DNA of 39,872 nucleotides from a virus, in IMG/VR virus record IMGVR_UViG_3300042923_000473, positions 1 through 39,872 of that record; one strand, 5' to 3'. A model generated the notes under the pieces. The model had not been told where the DNA came from, did not search any database, and saw only the letters and a program-made list of their open reading frames with translations. Shown in pieces: positions 30,596-38,604 of the stretch (position 1 is the first letter of the stretch; every line of letters begins with the position of its first letter). The position numbers were made by a program, and so were the translations under genes.

Positions 30596-31030
30596 TTAAT
30601 CTTCTAATTCTGATTCACCTTTAAATATTACCATAGAGCCGTTTACTTCTAGTTTCTCTGTAAACATACCTAGATGCTTTCCTATTAACTCTAATGCTTT
30701 ATTCGCTCCTGGTGCTTGAAAGGTGTATTCTACTATATTGCCCTCTCTATCTACTAATGGTTCAGCTTGCATGCATCTCTCTGCTACTGTTTTGAGGTTG
30801 TTTAATACCCATTCTACAGATACCATATTACGTTCTTTAAGTTCGTTTTGTAATTCTTCTAGCCTTGCAGAAACCTTGCTGTCTTTAAATAATCTACAAG
30901 CTGCTTCATCTATTGTCTTATCGCTCATCTTACTGCAATCAAAAGCTTCTTTATATGCTTCTCTCTGTGACTTACCTGCAAATAAGCCTTGAACAAACTT
31001 TTCTCTTTTTATTGTTAGCTTATCTGCCAT
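30596..31030 (-). CDS. terS: Terminase small subunit
   Basis: The 144-residue protein starts at ATG 31030, 7 bases after GAGGTG. An N-terminal HTH-like region (KREKFVQGLFAGKSQREAYK, DEAACRLFKDSKVSARLEEL) binds DNA, and a coiled region with TFQAPGANKALELIGKHLGM matches the terminase small subunit (Terminase_2) family. It recognises the pac site and recruits TerL, 346 bases downstream. Confidence 0.88.
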   Translation of the reverse strand: MADKLTIKREKFVQGLFAGKSQREAYKEAFDCSKMSDKTIDEAACRLFKDSKVSARLEELQNELKERNMVSVEWVLNNLKTVAERCMQAEPLVDREGNIVEYTFQAPGANKALELIGKHLGMFTEKLEVNGSMVIFKGESELED

Positions 31031-31042
31031 TGCACTCACCTC

Positions 31043-31138
31043 TTAATCTAATATTCCATTTACGAGATCGTAATAATGTTTTGCTTTCCTTAGCCTTTGT
31101 TCTCTCATCCAATCTATTATGCGTTGTAGTATATTCAT
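31043..31138 (-). CDS. 31-residue basic helical peptide
   Basis: An ATG at 31138 follows AGGTGAGAG. The product is one amphipathic basic helix (LQRIIDWMREQRLRKAKHYY). It sits 13 bases ahead of terS. A small real gene is likely but not certain. Confidence 0.45.
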   Translation of the reverse strand: MNILQRIIDWMREQRLRKAKHYYDLVNGILD

Positions 31139-31147
31139 ATCTCTCAC

Positions 31148-31483
31148 CTACTCTAATTGATTATGTATTAACCATAGTGTTTTAATATATTGTTCTAACT
31201 CAGCCTTTTTTAATGCTATATTTGCAGATTCATCAGGATTACTAACTCCTATTAATGCCATTTTTGATTTAATATCTAAATTACAGTATAACTTTCTATA
31301 ACGATCAGATATCTCTACACTCTCTATCTGTTTACTATCTTCTTTATATAAACTATCAATTTTATCCATATAATACATAAATCTTACTGAGCCATATCTT
31401 TTAAAGTCATCTATCATATTCCCTAATATAAAACTTCCCTCTGCCTTCTTATCTACTTCTTTATACTTTATCTTTATATCCAT
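31148..31483 (-). CDS. Hypothetical helical protein, 111 residues
   Basis: ATG 31483 follows GGAGGGG. The protein is helical and charged, with SVRFMYYMDKIDSLYKE in the middle. No domain is recognised. It lies between the phosphoesterase and the terminase genes, in the late operon. Confidence 0.55.
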   Translation of the reverse strand: MDIKIKYKEVDKKAEGSFILGNMIDDFKRYGSVRFMYYMDKIDSLYKEDSKQIESVEISDRYRKLYCNLDIKSKMALIGVSNPDESANIALKKAELEQYIKTLWLIHNQLE

Positions 31484-31535
31484 ATCTACCCCTCCAAAAC
31501 TTTATTATCCCGTCTGCTACTTTCATAACAGCCAT
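31461..31535 (-). CDS. Possible 24-residue peptide
   Basis: An ATG at 31535 has GGAGGGTGGG ahead and overlaps the next gene's start by 23 bases. The product is basic (IIKFWRGRYGYK). It may only couple translation. Confidence 0.3.
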   Translation of the reverse strand: MAVMKVADGIIKFWRGRYGYKDKV

Positions 31536-31617
31536 TCCCACCCTCCTGCTCTTTCAACAGGCTCTAAACTTTATATTCTGTTAAATCCTCCACTTATCGG
31601 GTAGGAGCTCTCCCCTG

Positions 31618-32991
31618 TTACTCTACAGTTGTATAGATCACGTTTTTCAACCCTTTTTCCTTATCCCATATAAAAGATTGATTTACTGCTATTGCTCCCA
31701 CATAACCACTTTCATAATGCCATGCATCAGTAGCAGTTACGCTTGTAAGGTTTCTTATCTTTATTCCATTTAACTCTCTTGCTTGTTCACTGTGTAAATG
31801 TCCACCATGCCACTCTCTATACTTCGACCTTCCCCATGCTTGAGGTACTTCTACTTGCATATTACCTTCTATGCGCTTTCGTTCTTTATCCATGTGAGTA
31901 AAGCCTATTAAACATTTGCCAAACTCTCTGTACTTACGCTTTTTAGGACTTGTATCTACTGTGACATTCTCGTTATTTCTAAACCACGAAGCTATATTTA
32001 TGATCGCATGGAACATTGATACTTCATCATGGTTCCCAGGTACTTCTAACACATCTACCGGAGCATATTGACTTAGTATGTCTATTGCCCTTATCAGTAC
32101 TTCATTGCCTTTGGTGTACATCTTTTGCCATCTTAGGTCATTTGTCTGTGGTGTTCCTTTGGTAGTTGTTCCGTTTACATTGTCGAAATTAAAAAAATCG
32201 TTCCCTATTGGAAACAATATCTTTTCTAACTTCATATCTTTAATTTGTTCTACTGCATCATAGATTGCATACATGAATCGTTTTTCAGCTATCTTATAAT
32301 CGTAGTTCTCGCCTGTTTCCGGCTGCCATGCTAATTTACCAAAGTGTAAATCTACTATAGGTAATTCATACATTAAGCCTGAGTTTACCTTAGGCAATAA
32401 GATTACTTTAGGTGTTTCATATACTTTAGCAAACTCGATAAAGTGATTAGATACTAGATCGTGTATCTTTTCTATGACATAATCTTTCTTTCTATATTGT
32501 TCAACCTCTTTTCTAAGGCTGTTAACTTCTTCCTGTTGTAATTTAACGAAATACTGTTCTTTGCGCTTCTCTAGTGTTTCGCTTACTAATTCCTCTAAAG
32601 GTCTTTCAGTAAATTCCTCGTCTATATATGGTACATCATCATGTGTAGTCGCTGTAGCTGTTTTAAGGAGCATTAAATCCCTTCTTGATATATCTAGCTT
32701 ATAACATACTTGATTTATCGTTAAAGGGTTTGAAACGCAATATAGTGCCTTGAATTGCTTATACTTTTCTTTAGTAACTGTAATAGTTCTTTTACCTGAG
32801 GTAATTATATAGTAATCGCCTTTATCTTCTATGATAGGCTTTCTTTCTTCTTGACCTTCTTTAGGTGTTTTGTTGTTATATCTCCATAGATACTTCTGTA
32901 CTGTTTTATAAGGTTGGTTTAAGGTATCTGCAATATAAGTTATGCTCTTACCTTCTTTGTTAAGTTCAAGAGCCTTATTGTGCCAATCCAT
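31618..32991 (-). CDS. Metallophosphoesterase with N-terminal HTH
   Basis: The 457-residue protein has an HTH-like start (residues 13-36, SITYIADTLNQPYKTVQKYL) and a calcineurin-like domain with all metal motifs: DLHFG (Asp214, His216), GND at 263-265, GNHDE at 319-323, His366 in GFTHMD and GGHLH at 396-400. Proteins of this type are frequent near phage terminase genes and may process DNA ends or recombination intermediates. The metal site looks complete. It starts 1 base after the 32992 gene's stop. Confidence 0.85.
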   Translation of the reverse strand: MDWHNKALELNKEGKSITYIADTLNQPYKTVQKYLWRYNNKTPKEGQEERKPIIEDKGDYYIITSGKRTITVTKEKYKQFKALYCVSNPLTINQVCYKLDISRRDLMLLKTATATTHDDVPYIDEEFTERPLEELVSETLEKRKEQYFVKLQQEEVNSLRKEVEQYRKKDYVIEKIHDLVSNHFIEFAKVYETPKVILLPKVNSGLMYELPIVDLHFGKLAWQPETGENYDYKIAEKRFMYAIYDAVEQIKDMKLEKILFPIGNDFFNFDNVNGTTTKGTPQTNDLRWQKMYTKGNEVLIRAIDILSQYAPVDVLEVPGNHDEVSMFHAIINIASWFRNNENVTVDTSPKKRKYREFGKCLIGFTHMDKERKRIEGNMQVEVPQAWGRSKYREWHGGHLHSEQARELNGIKIRNLTSVTATDAWHYESGYVGAIAVNQSFIWDKEKGLKNVIYTTVE

Positions 32992-33162
32992 TTAATCACC
33001 CAGCTTTATATTATTTGCTTTACATAGCTTATTAGCATATGTTAATTCTTCTTCTGCTCTCAATAATGCCTTTTCTATAAGGCATCTACGAGATATATCA
33101 AGTTGTTTATTATCTAGTAATTTTCTTTGGTAGTCTTTTAAGGTTTCTATGATATTTTCCAT
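32992..33162 (-). CDS. Hypothetical helical protein, 56 residues
   Basis: ATG 33162 follows AGGAGGT. The product is one helical bundle (IIETLKDYQRKLLDNKQ, EKALLRAEEELTYANK). Its stop (TAA) abuts the phosphoesterase ATG. Function is unknown. Confidence 0.6.
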   Translation of the reverse strand: MENIIETLKDYQRKLLDNKQLDISRRCLIEKALLRAEEELTYANKLCKANNIKLGD

Positions 33163-33184
33163 ATGAACCTCCTAAAAATGAATA

Positions 33185-33218
33185 TAAAAGAAGCGCACCA
33201 GTTAGTCGATGCGCTTCT
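33185..33218 (-). terminator. Terminator of the endonuclease cassette
   Basis: AGAAGCGCA (33218-33210 on the minus strand) pairs with TGCGCTTCT (33197-33189), 12-base loop, followed by TTTAT. It separates the cassette from the phosphoesterase operon. Confidence 0.8.
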
Positions 33219-33245
33219 AAGCTATATATGAGTGCTAGGGGGTAA

Positions 33246-33821
33246 TTAGCACTTAAAATGTATGTCGTATGTATTATTCAAATCATCGAGATGTTTTTTA
33301 AGCTTTTTCTCTAATCTTGTATTAATAGAGCTTTGACTTCTGTTTTCATTTTGTGTTTGCATATCCACCCATCGACAATTATCAGGATTATAATTTTGAT
33401 CTCCGTCTATTCTATCTATAGTTAAATCATCTTCATATCCATTTATTATTGACCATTCAAGAAACTTTATAAAACTTGACCACTCTTTACACACCTTAAT
33501 TTTTTTTCCTGCATGGTATGGAAAACGAATTTCATTACCTTCTTTACATCTCCACTTCATAGCTTGCCATATTTTATATAGTCTAGTTTTACTCATGCTA
33601 TGAGTACGCATATTTTCATGCACATTATGTATTCTTTCCCTTGCTTCTTCACTTTGTAAGCAACCACAACTTCTAGTTGCTCCAATCATCAAATGGTCTT
33701 GCCTTGCAAAAGTTTCTTTACCGCAAACACACAGACATTTATATTTACTTTTGCCTACATATTCAATTACAGTTAGTCTTTCGAACGTTTTTCCTTCTAG
33801 TTCTATCCTTTTTCTTCCCAT
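33246..33821 (-). CDS. HNH/AP2-type homing endonuclease-like protein
   Basis: The 191-residue protein has the zinc-ribbon start typical of these selfish endonucleases (KYKCLCVCGKETFA with RSCGCLQ), then RLYKIWQAMKWRC, KVCKEWSSF and LTIDRIDGDQNYNPDNCRWV near residues 135-155. It is recognised by its pattern and carries its own promoter and terminator, so it is probably a mobile insertion. RBS AAAGGAG. Confidence 0.8.
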   Translation of the reverse strand: MGRKRIELEGKTFERLTVIEYVGKSKYKCLCVCGKETFARQDHLMIGATRSCGCLQSEEARERIHNVHENMRTHSMSKTRLYKIWQAMKWRCKEGNEIRFPYHAGKKIKVCKEWSSFIKFLEWSIINGYEDDLTIDRIDGDQNYNPDNCRWVDMQTQNENRSQSSINTRLEKKLKKHLDDLNNTYDIHFKC

Positions 33822-33860
33822 ATAACCACGCTCCTTTGGTTAAACGCTCTTGTTTTTTTG

Positions 33861-33932
33861 TAGTGGAAAGCACTGAGCATGTGCCTTGTCAGGAGCTACC
33901 CTATCCACTACTTCCTACTTTATATTATAACA
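33861..33932 (-). promoter_or_regulatory. Promoter and three-way-junction-like leader of the cassette
   Basis: An extended -10 TGT-TATAAT (33932-33924, minus) precedes a leader whose outer stem TAGTGGA/TCCACTA (33910-33904 with 33867-33861) encloses two smaller hairpins (GGGTAGCTCC; GCAC/GTGC). I do not recognise a known riboswitch. Confidence 0.45.
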
Positions 33933-33988
33933 CCGTTGCTTACATAATTTGGGGTCATAAAAGGGTCATGTTTTTATTGAAATGTGGC

Positions 33989-34267
33989 TTAAATCTCTTT
34001 TACAAAACCTTTCATATATGGTTTAGGTTGCTTTTTCCAAGCCACAACACCACGAGTTCTATCTTGCCCTATGTCATAAAGTCTTTTACCAGAACACCCT
34101 ATGACTTCATATGTTTCACAAACATTCTGTCTAATGTTATCAATAAATTTTTGTTTTTCTGAATACCAGTGTAATTCCATTACATATCTTTGTTGTTTTT
34201 CAACTTCTACAGTGCAAATATACCAACCATCTTGTTTTGGCTTATTTTTACTAAATCTTTTCCACAT
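33989..34267 (-). CDS. DUF551-like protein, 92 residues
   Basis: WKRFSKNKPKQDGWYICTVE at the start and the end KKQPKPY match the DUF551 frame ('WI..kdrlPeengwYlvtv ... W.plPePy'). Basic, with no enzyme motif. DUF551 proteins are common in phage early/middle regions, function unknown. RBS GAGGTAA. Confidence 0.65.
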   Translation of the reverse strand: MWKRFSKNKPKQDGWYICTVEVEKQQRYVMELHWYSEKQKFIDNIRQNVCETYEVIGCSGKRLYDIGQDRTRGVVAWKKQPKPYMKGFVKEI

Positions 34268-34305
34268 AATTACCTCACTTTCTTCAACTATGATGTTGCG
34301 TAGTT

Positions 34306-34725
34306 TTATTCACCAAATAATGCTACACTTAGCTTATCTATAGCATAGTTTCTTTTCCTTTTAGCCTGACTTTCAGAATATCCACATATATAGGCTATCT
34401 TCCACCATGGCTCATTTTTGAAGTATTTGTTTATAACTATAATCCTTTCTGTTTCATTCAGTATGTTTAGTCCACTCTCTAGCATTGTTATTCTGTTTTC
34501 TTTTTCTTTTATCTCCTGCTGAATCTCTGCTAATTTGATACCTATATTTTCCGTACTGGAGTTGAAAGCGTATGTATTAGATAATTTATCTTTACTATAA
34601 TCTATACCACTTGATTGAGCCTTAAGTTCTGTTTCTTCGTACTGCATTTTGAGATTTTTGATTCTCTCCTTCAATGCATCAAGCTTATATAACCATTCTT
34701 CTGTTTTTGTATATTTATCTATCAT
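34306..34725 (-). CDS. ArpU/RinA-like late transcription regulator
   Basis: The start is ATG 34725 after GGGGGT; a longer frame upstream lacks a ribosome site. The 139-residue protein has a coiled-coil N-terminus (ALKERIKNLKMQYEETELK), then LNETERIIVINKYFKNEPWW and ICGYSESQAKRKRNYAIDKL, the sigma-70 region 4-like HTH of ArpU/RinA regulators. Its place ahead of the terminase and head genes agrees with activation of the late operon. Confidence 0.75.
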   Translation of the reverse strand: MIDKYTKTEEWLYKLDALKERIKNLKMQYEETELKAQSSGIDYSKDKLSNTYAFNSSTENIGIKLAEIQQEIKEKENRITMLESGLNILNETERIIVINKYFKNEPWWKIAYICGYSESQAKRKRNYAIDKLSVALFGE

Positions 34726-34736
34726 ATAGTACCCCC

Positions 34737-34952
34737 TTAATTTATATTGAATTTGTACGCAGCACCTACTATGCAAACTATCTCTGTAAGGTCTACAAGT
34801 CTTTTTAACCAACGTTTTCCGTCGCAGTATCTTATATATATCTTCTCTCTATCTGCTGTTATATGACCATTTGTGACCTCATCATAGTCATATAAGCTAC
34901 CATTGTATTTTCTGTCCAATCCCATGTAGTAAGCTTCATCATGGTTTGGCAT
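34737..34952 (-). CDS. Hypothetical protein, 71 residues
   Basis: ATG 34952 follows GAGGTGTAAC. The product has an acidic N-terminus and a basic middle (KRWLKRLVDLTEIVCIV). No family is recognised. Confidence 0.5.
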   Translation of the reverse strand: MPNHDEAYYMGLDRKYNGSLYDYDEVTNGHITADREKIYIRYCDGKRWLKRLVDLTEIVCIVGAAYKFNIN

Positions 34953-34972
34953 ATGTTACACCTCACTTTTAT

Positions 34973-35974
34973 TTATAATCTTTTAGCTATTTCATATATC
35001 ACATTAACTGTGCAAGCATCTCCTGCTCCCCTATACATTTGTGTGTCCGATATTCCTGCGGCTATTACTTTATCTATTGTGTAATCCGGAACTCCTTGTA
35101 ATCTCCAATATTCTTTTGATGTAAGCTTTCTTATTTTACAATCATCCATTATCACACCTACACCGCAAGATGTAGTTAATGTTGGTGAAGTTTGTTTTTG
35201 TATTCTACCCCTTCCGGTTTTTCCGTCAGGATGATCTAATCTAATTCCATCCCCCGGATAACCTTCTATATATCCTTTTATGGTATTTTCTCTTATGAGT
35301 ATTTTTATCGGGTCCTTATAATCTCTTTCTTTTACTGTTGGGCTTATACCATTAGCTGAATATACATCGCAGCCATGATGACCGGTATTTCCACAGTTTC
35401 CTATAACTTCAATATCAGACGATTGGCAATTTGTTGTGATAGGAAATACTTTTCTTGTACTTGTTCCTCTAAGATGTCCAAGAGTGAACACTCTTTCACG
35501 ATTTTGGGGTACTCCGAAATCTTTTGAGTTGAGCAATTGCCATTCGATATCGTACCCAAGTGCGTCCATTTCAAAGAGTATTTCGAGGTAGTCAAATCCT
35601 TTATTTGATGAAAGCATTCCCTTAACATTTTCATAGAGCAACCATTGGGGTCTATGTTCTTCTTTAGTTTCCCTAACGAGTCTAAATACTTCTCTGATAA
35701 GGGAACTTCTATCTCCTTCAAGTCCTTCTCGCTTTCCTGCCATAGAGAAGTCCTGGCAAGGTGCACCAAATGTCCATATGTCGGCTCTAGGAAGCTCATT
35801 TGCTCGTACTGCCCTAATATCTCTCCCTTGTGGTTCTTCACCGAAAATAACATTGTAAATCCCCCTTTTGTGTTTATCCCATTCTATTGAGTAGACACAT
35901 TCATGTCCTGCCTGTTCAAACCCCATTCTCACAGTGCCTATGCCGGAGAACATATCTATGAACTTCATTCCCAT
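34973..35974 (-). CDS. C5-cytosine DNA methyltransferase
   Basis: The 333-residue enzyme transfers a methyl group from S-adenosylmethionine to cytosine C5. Motif I FSGIG is at 9-13, catalytic Cys73 in PCQ (72-74), ENV at 115-117, QNRERVF at 157-163, and motif X near GAGDACTVNVI (about 316-326). The 180-270 segment is the target-recognition domain. No partner endonuclease gene is present, so it is probably an orphan methylase protecting phage DNA. The start is ATG 35974 or ATG 35968; the 51-residue gene upstream stops in the overlap. Confidence 0.93.
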   Translation of the reverse strand: MGMKFIDMFSGIGTVRMGFEQAGHECVYSIEWDKHKRGIYNVIFGEEPQGRDIRAVRANELPRADIWTFGAPCQDFSMAGKREGLEGDRSSLIREVFRLVRETKEEHRPQWLLYENVKGMLSSNKGFDYLEILFEMDALGYDIEWQLLNSKDFGVPQNRERVFTLGHLRGTSTRKVFPITTNCQSSDIEVIGNCGNTGHHGCDVYSANGISPTVKERDYKDPIKILIRENTIKGYIEGYPGDGIRLDHPDGKTGRGRIQKQTSPTLTTSCGVGVIMDDCKIRKLTSKEYWRLQGVPDYTIDKVIAAGISDTQMYRGAGDACTVNVIYEIAKRL

Positions 35975-36120
35975 TTTTTTAACCCATCCAATATTACAAA
36001 TGGATCCCTATGACTATGTGAAATTCCTTTTATAATTACCGAAAAATATGGATACCCATAATCATGATGTAACTCGAACTTAAATCCTTTTTCATAACAA
36101 TACTTTAATAGTTCTTCCAT
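35965..36120 (-). CDS. 51-residue His/Tyr-rich protein
   Basis: ATG 36120 follows GGGGAATAGG. The product (FKFELHHDYGYPYFSVIIKG) is a small beta domain; its end overlaps the methyltransferase start. Function is unknown. Confidence 0.55.
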   Translation of the reverse strand: MEELLKYCYEKGFKFELHHDYGYPYFSVIIKGISHSHRDPFVILDGLKKWE

Positions 36121-36666
36121 TTACCTATTCCCCCATTCGCTCAACATCTGAGCCTTCTCGTTCGGTGTAATTGTTTCTATTCCTAACTCCTTTGCTTCTC
36201 TGACTATTTCCTCTAGCAGTACACTCATTTCTTTGGTATCGTACACACTACTGCCGTAATAGCTTATAACCTTCTTATATCCATCAAGTTTGCTATCCTC
36301 TAATACTTCTGCAAACCATCCTAAACCTTTGCTATCCCAAATCTCAATCCATCTTTCAACGGCTTCATTCTTGATAGGTACTATTTGAAATTGTCCTACT
36401 TCCCTTATTGCATTTTTATATACAAACTCTTTAGTATTTTTAATTACCTCTGCAATCTTCTGGCATAAGGTAAAACAGTAAGCATTAGCATCAAGGCTGC
36501 GCTTTTGTCTGTACTGTTTTATATCAACTTGTAGCTCTTTACCCTTCACTATGATTTCCTCTGCTCCTGCGACCTCCTGCTCTGCTTGGTGGGACTTTGG
36601 TGTGGTCAATGTAATTTCCATTGATCCACCCTTTGTATAAGCTACTCTTATTGCATTACACTTCAT
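36121..36666 (-). CDS. NinB-like recombination protein
   Basis: The 181-residue protein has the RSLDANAYCFTLCQKIAEVI segment and a C-terminal YYGSSVYDTKEMSVLLEEIV/LGIETITP stretch characteristic of NinB-like proteins of Gram-positive phages. Lambda NinB (Orf) binds SSB-coated DNA and helps RecA-independent recombination. It is followed upstream by DUF1064 and HNH genes, forming a nuclease/recombination set with SSB. RBS GAGGTGTAG. Confidence 0.7.
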   Translation of the reverse strand: MKCNAIRVAYTKGGSMEITLTTPKSHQAEQEVAGAEEIIVKGKELQVDIKQYRQKRSLDANAYCFTLCQKIAEVIKNTKEFVYKNAIREVGQFQIVPIKNEAVERWIEIWDSKGLGWFAEVLEDSKLDGYKKVISYYGSSVYDTKEMSVLLEEIVREAKELGIETITPNEKAQMLSEWGNR

Positions 36667-36668
36667 AG

Positions 36669-37064
36669 CTACACCTCTTTAATGTCAATGCCATACTTAT
36701 TATACATAGCTTTCTTTTTCAGCCTATATTCTGCTGTCTTAAAGCCTTTGGCATCTTCTACGATCATTTCCTTAAGTTTGTAGTCATAATATACAAAGTC
36801 TGCTATGTAGTAACTTGCATTGTTTTTGCTATTCTTAGGTTCTAGCAGAAACCATACTTGGGTTTGTAGTGCCGTTATCTCGTCAGCTTGCTGTAATAGT
36901 TTTAATTCTCCGTATCTTACAGCTTCATGTTGACTGTCGAATACTTGGTTATCTGCTATAGTTTTTGTATTGTTATATTTACTAGGCTTTTTTACTTTTC
37001 CTATTTGGCTTTCAACTTGCTTTTGTAGATTAGGGGGAAGGTCAGCAATATTGTTAAATCTCAT
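36669..37064 (-). CDS. DUF1064 nuclease (Holliday-junction-resolvase-like)
   Basis: The 131-residue protein has the DUF1064 plan: SKYNNTKTIADNQVFDSQHE with the FDS-x-HEA motif and Glu near residue 47, YIADFVYYD around 86-94 and VEDAKG with the Asp-Lys pair near 102-106. The acidic residues match a PD-(D/E)XK-type resolvase. Ribosome site GGGGAGG. It probably resolves phage recombination intermediates. Confidence 0.75.
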   Translation of the reverse strand: MRFNNIADLPPNLQKQVESQIGKVKKPSKYNNTKTIADNQVFDSQHEAVRYGELKLLQQADEITALQTQVWFLLEPKNSKNNASYYIADFVYYDYKLKEMIVEDAKGFKTAEYRLKKKAMYNKYGIDIKEV

Positions 37065-37065
37065 G

Positions 37066-37440
37066 CTATTTCCTCCCCATCAAGCGAAGTATAATATCTT
37101 CTCTTTTATAGCCATCCGTATGTATTAAGAGTACCTTTGTCATATCTCTAAGTTCTTTGTCTGTATAATTTAAGATTTTTTTAATTATTTGTGGGTTATA
37201 ATATTCTTGGGAGAACAACTCTTCTAACTTGGCTTGAAGTTTGGCTTCAAGAATTTTGCTACGAGCACTACCAATACTCGTGTCATGCATTATTTTGTGG
37301 TCTTTTAAGCATAGGCCTACTAGATTTAAGTCATAATCAAGCCAAGTTACTTTCTTTGGCCATCCACTACCTTTCTCGATTGTATGATGCTTCTCTACCC
37401 AATTGTTTTCACAATATAGACATTTTCTACCTTCCTGCAT
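37066..37440 (-). CDS. HNH-like nuclease, 124 residues
   Basis: CLYCENNWVEKHHTIE at residues 7-22 and LNLVGLCLKDHKIMHD at about 39-54 give a Cys-x2-Cys...HH...Cys-x4-H HNH core. The C-terminal half is helical. It lies in the recombination cluster and is likely a real nuclease or NinG-like protein, without the marks of a homing cassette. Confidence 0.6.
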   Translation of the reverse strand: MQEGRKCLYCENNWVEKHHTIEKGSGWPKKVTWLDYDLNLVGLCLKDHKIMHDTSIGSARSKILEAKLQAKLEELFSQEYYNPQIIKKILNYTDKELRDMTKVLLIHTDGYKREDIILRLMGRK

Positions 37441-37451
37441 TATCCAACCCC

Positions 37452-37982
37452 CTAATCAATCATTTTAACGATCATATCTATTTGTGCTTTTAAAAACTCA
37501 AAGGATTCGTTGTTATTGACTATGTAACTGCACCTTTGAATACATTCCATTGCTTCAATTTCCGTTTGGTGATCGAAGTATTGCTTTTGACTTATTCCGT
37601 CACGTTCTATAAGCCTTTTATCTCTTATGTTTGCATCTGCTAATATACCTACTGTTAAAAATCCTCTGCTTTTCCAATATTCAAATTCGTTCAATTGCCT
37701 TCCGTCAGCTATTGCAAAGTTGCTTATTCCATGCTGCACGCTCAATATTTTAATGTCGTTTTTTAATGTTTCATTCCAGACATTTTCACCGAATAATTGT
37801 CTGCACATTTGTCCGTACTGCTGATATAAAGGTCTTTTGTTTTCAAAAGCATAATTGTATTTATCAACGTTCTCTCGTATGTATTTGCCTATCTTCGCTG
37901 TGGTATATCCATATTCTCTGAGCATATCTGCAACTGTGTCTTTACCAGAACCCATTTGACCGAATATGATTACACCTTGCAT
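37452..37982 (-). CDS. Deoxynucleoside monophosphate kinase-like P-loop protein
   Basis: The 176-residue protein begins with a P-loop GQMGSGKDT at residues 8-16, followed by ADMLREYGYTTAKIGKYI and a DGR/RQLNEFEYW region (93-103). ISQKQYFDHQTE supplies the LID-like part, and the Arg-rich RDKRLIERDG is typical of dNMP kinases. It would phosphorylate dNMPs for phage DNA synthesis, but an uncharacterised AAA ATPase is possible. Confidence 0.7.
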   Translation of the reverse strand: MQGVIIFGQMGSGKDTVADMLREYGYTTAKIGKYIRENVDKYNYAFENKRPLYQQYGQMCRQLFGENVWNETLKNDIKILSVQHGISNFAIADGRQLNEFEYWKSRGFLTVGILADANIRDKRLIERDGISQKQYFDHQTEIEAMECIQRCSYIVNNNESFEFLKAQIDMIVKMID

Positions 37983-38101
37983 TTTTCTTCCCCCTCTTTT
38001 ACTGTGATAGTGTCCAATTCCTCTCTATAGAGAAAATCACAATCACCACATTCGCCCTCTGAATTGCACTCACCATTAAGTGTGCATCTTGAATTAGGCA
38101 T
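37970..38101 (-). CDS. 43-residue Cys-rich acidic protein
   Basis: ATG 38101 overlaps the preceding gene's end. Cysteines at 6, 12, 18 and 21 (RCTLNGEC, ECGDC) suggest a zinc or iron site. Start is close to GGTAGTAG, a weak ribosome site. Function is unknown. Confidence 0.5.
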   Translation of the reverse strand: MPNSRCTLNGECNSEGECGDCDFLYREELDTITVKEGEEKCKV

Positions 38102-38231
38102 CTACTACCACCCTTTCATATTCTTTTTTAGCCTTTTCTATTGCTTCTCTTGCTGTTATCTCAGGCTTTTCAAAGTATAACTCTGCTGCATATTTGGCAA
38201 ATTCTAGTTTTAAATTAGAATGGCAAGTCAT
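38094..38231 (-). CDS. 45-residue helical protein
   Basis: I use ATG 38231, 5 bases after GGAGGAAG; a longer frame lies inside ssb and has no ribosome site. The product (LKLEFAKYAAELYFEKPEIT, AREAIEKAKKEYERVV) is helical and charged. It overlaps the ssb end. Function is unknown. Confidence 0.5.
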   Translation of the reverse strand: MTCHSNLKLEFAKYAAELYFEKPEITAREAIEKAKKEYERVVVDA

Positions 38232-38604
38232 CTTCTTCCTCCGCAGGTTTAAAATTATTACTTTCTTGATTCTCTTGCTTTGCTTCACCCTTCTTATCAA
38301 GGAATCCGACTTCATCAGCTATAACCTCTGTTGCAAAGTGTCTTTTGCCTTCGTTATCATCCCAGCTGCGAGTTTGTATTCTTCCTGCTACACTAACTAA
38401 GCTACCTTTTGCAATGTATTTGCCACAATTCTCTGCCGGCTTACCCCATACTACTATTGGAATGAAATCTGCATCCGGCTGCCCTTCTTGTTTAAATAGT
38501 CTATTTACTGCTATTGTGAATTTTGCTACTGGTGTTTGGTTATTGGCTGTGTATCTTACCTCAGGATCTTTAACTAATCTACCTACTAAAACTGATTTGT
38601 TCAT
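38215..38604 (-). CDS. ssb: Single-stranded DNA-binding protein
   Basis: The 129-residue protein has the OB-fold of bacterial SSB: MNKSVLVGRLVKDPEVRYT, FTIAVNR, ADFIPIVVWGKPAENCGKYI and KGSLVSVAGRIQTRSW, and a short acidic C-terminal tip EEEDDLPF that recruits partner proteins. It coats ssDNA during replication and annealing. Ribosome site GGAGG. Confidence 0.95.
   Translation of the reverse strand: MNKSVLVGRLVKDPEVRYTANNQTPVAKFTIAVNRLFKQEGQPDADFIPIVVWGKPAENCGKYIAKGSLVSVAGRIQTRSWDDNEGKRHFATEVIADEVGFLDKKGEAKQENQESNNFKPAEEEDDLPF

Noticed and set aside
33861-33910. Group I intron remnant around the HNH gene
   Set aside because: I could not find intron core pairings, and the neighbouring genes on each side are complete with their own starts and stops.
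35401-35853. 150-residue leftward frame inside the methyltransferase
   Set aside because: It is a second frame of the same strand within a gene whose every catalytic motif is in the other frame.
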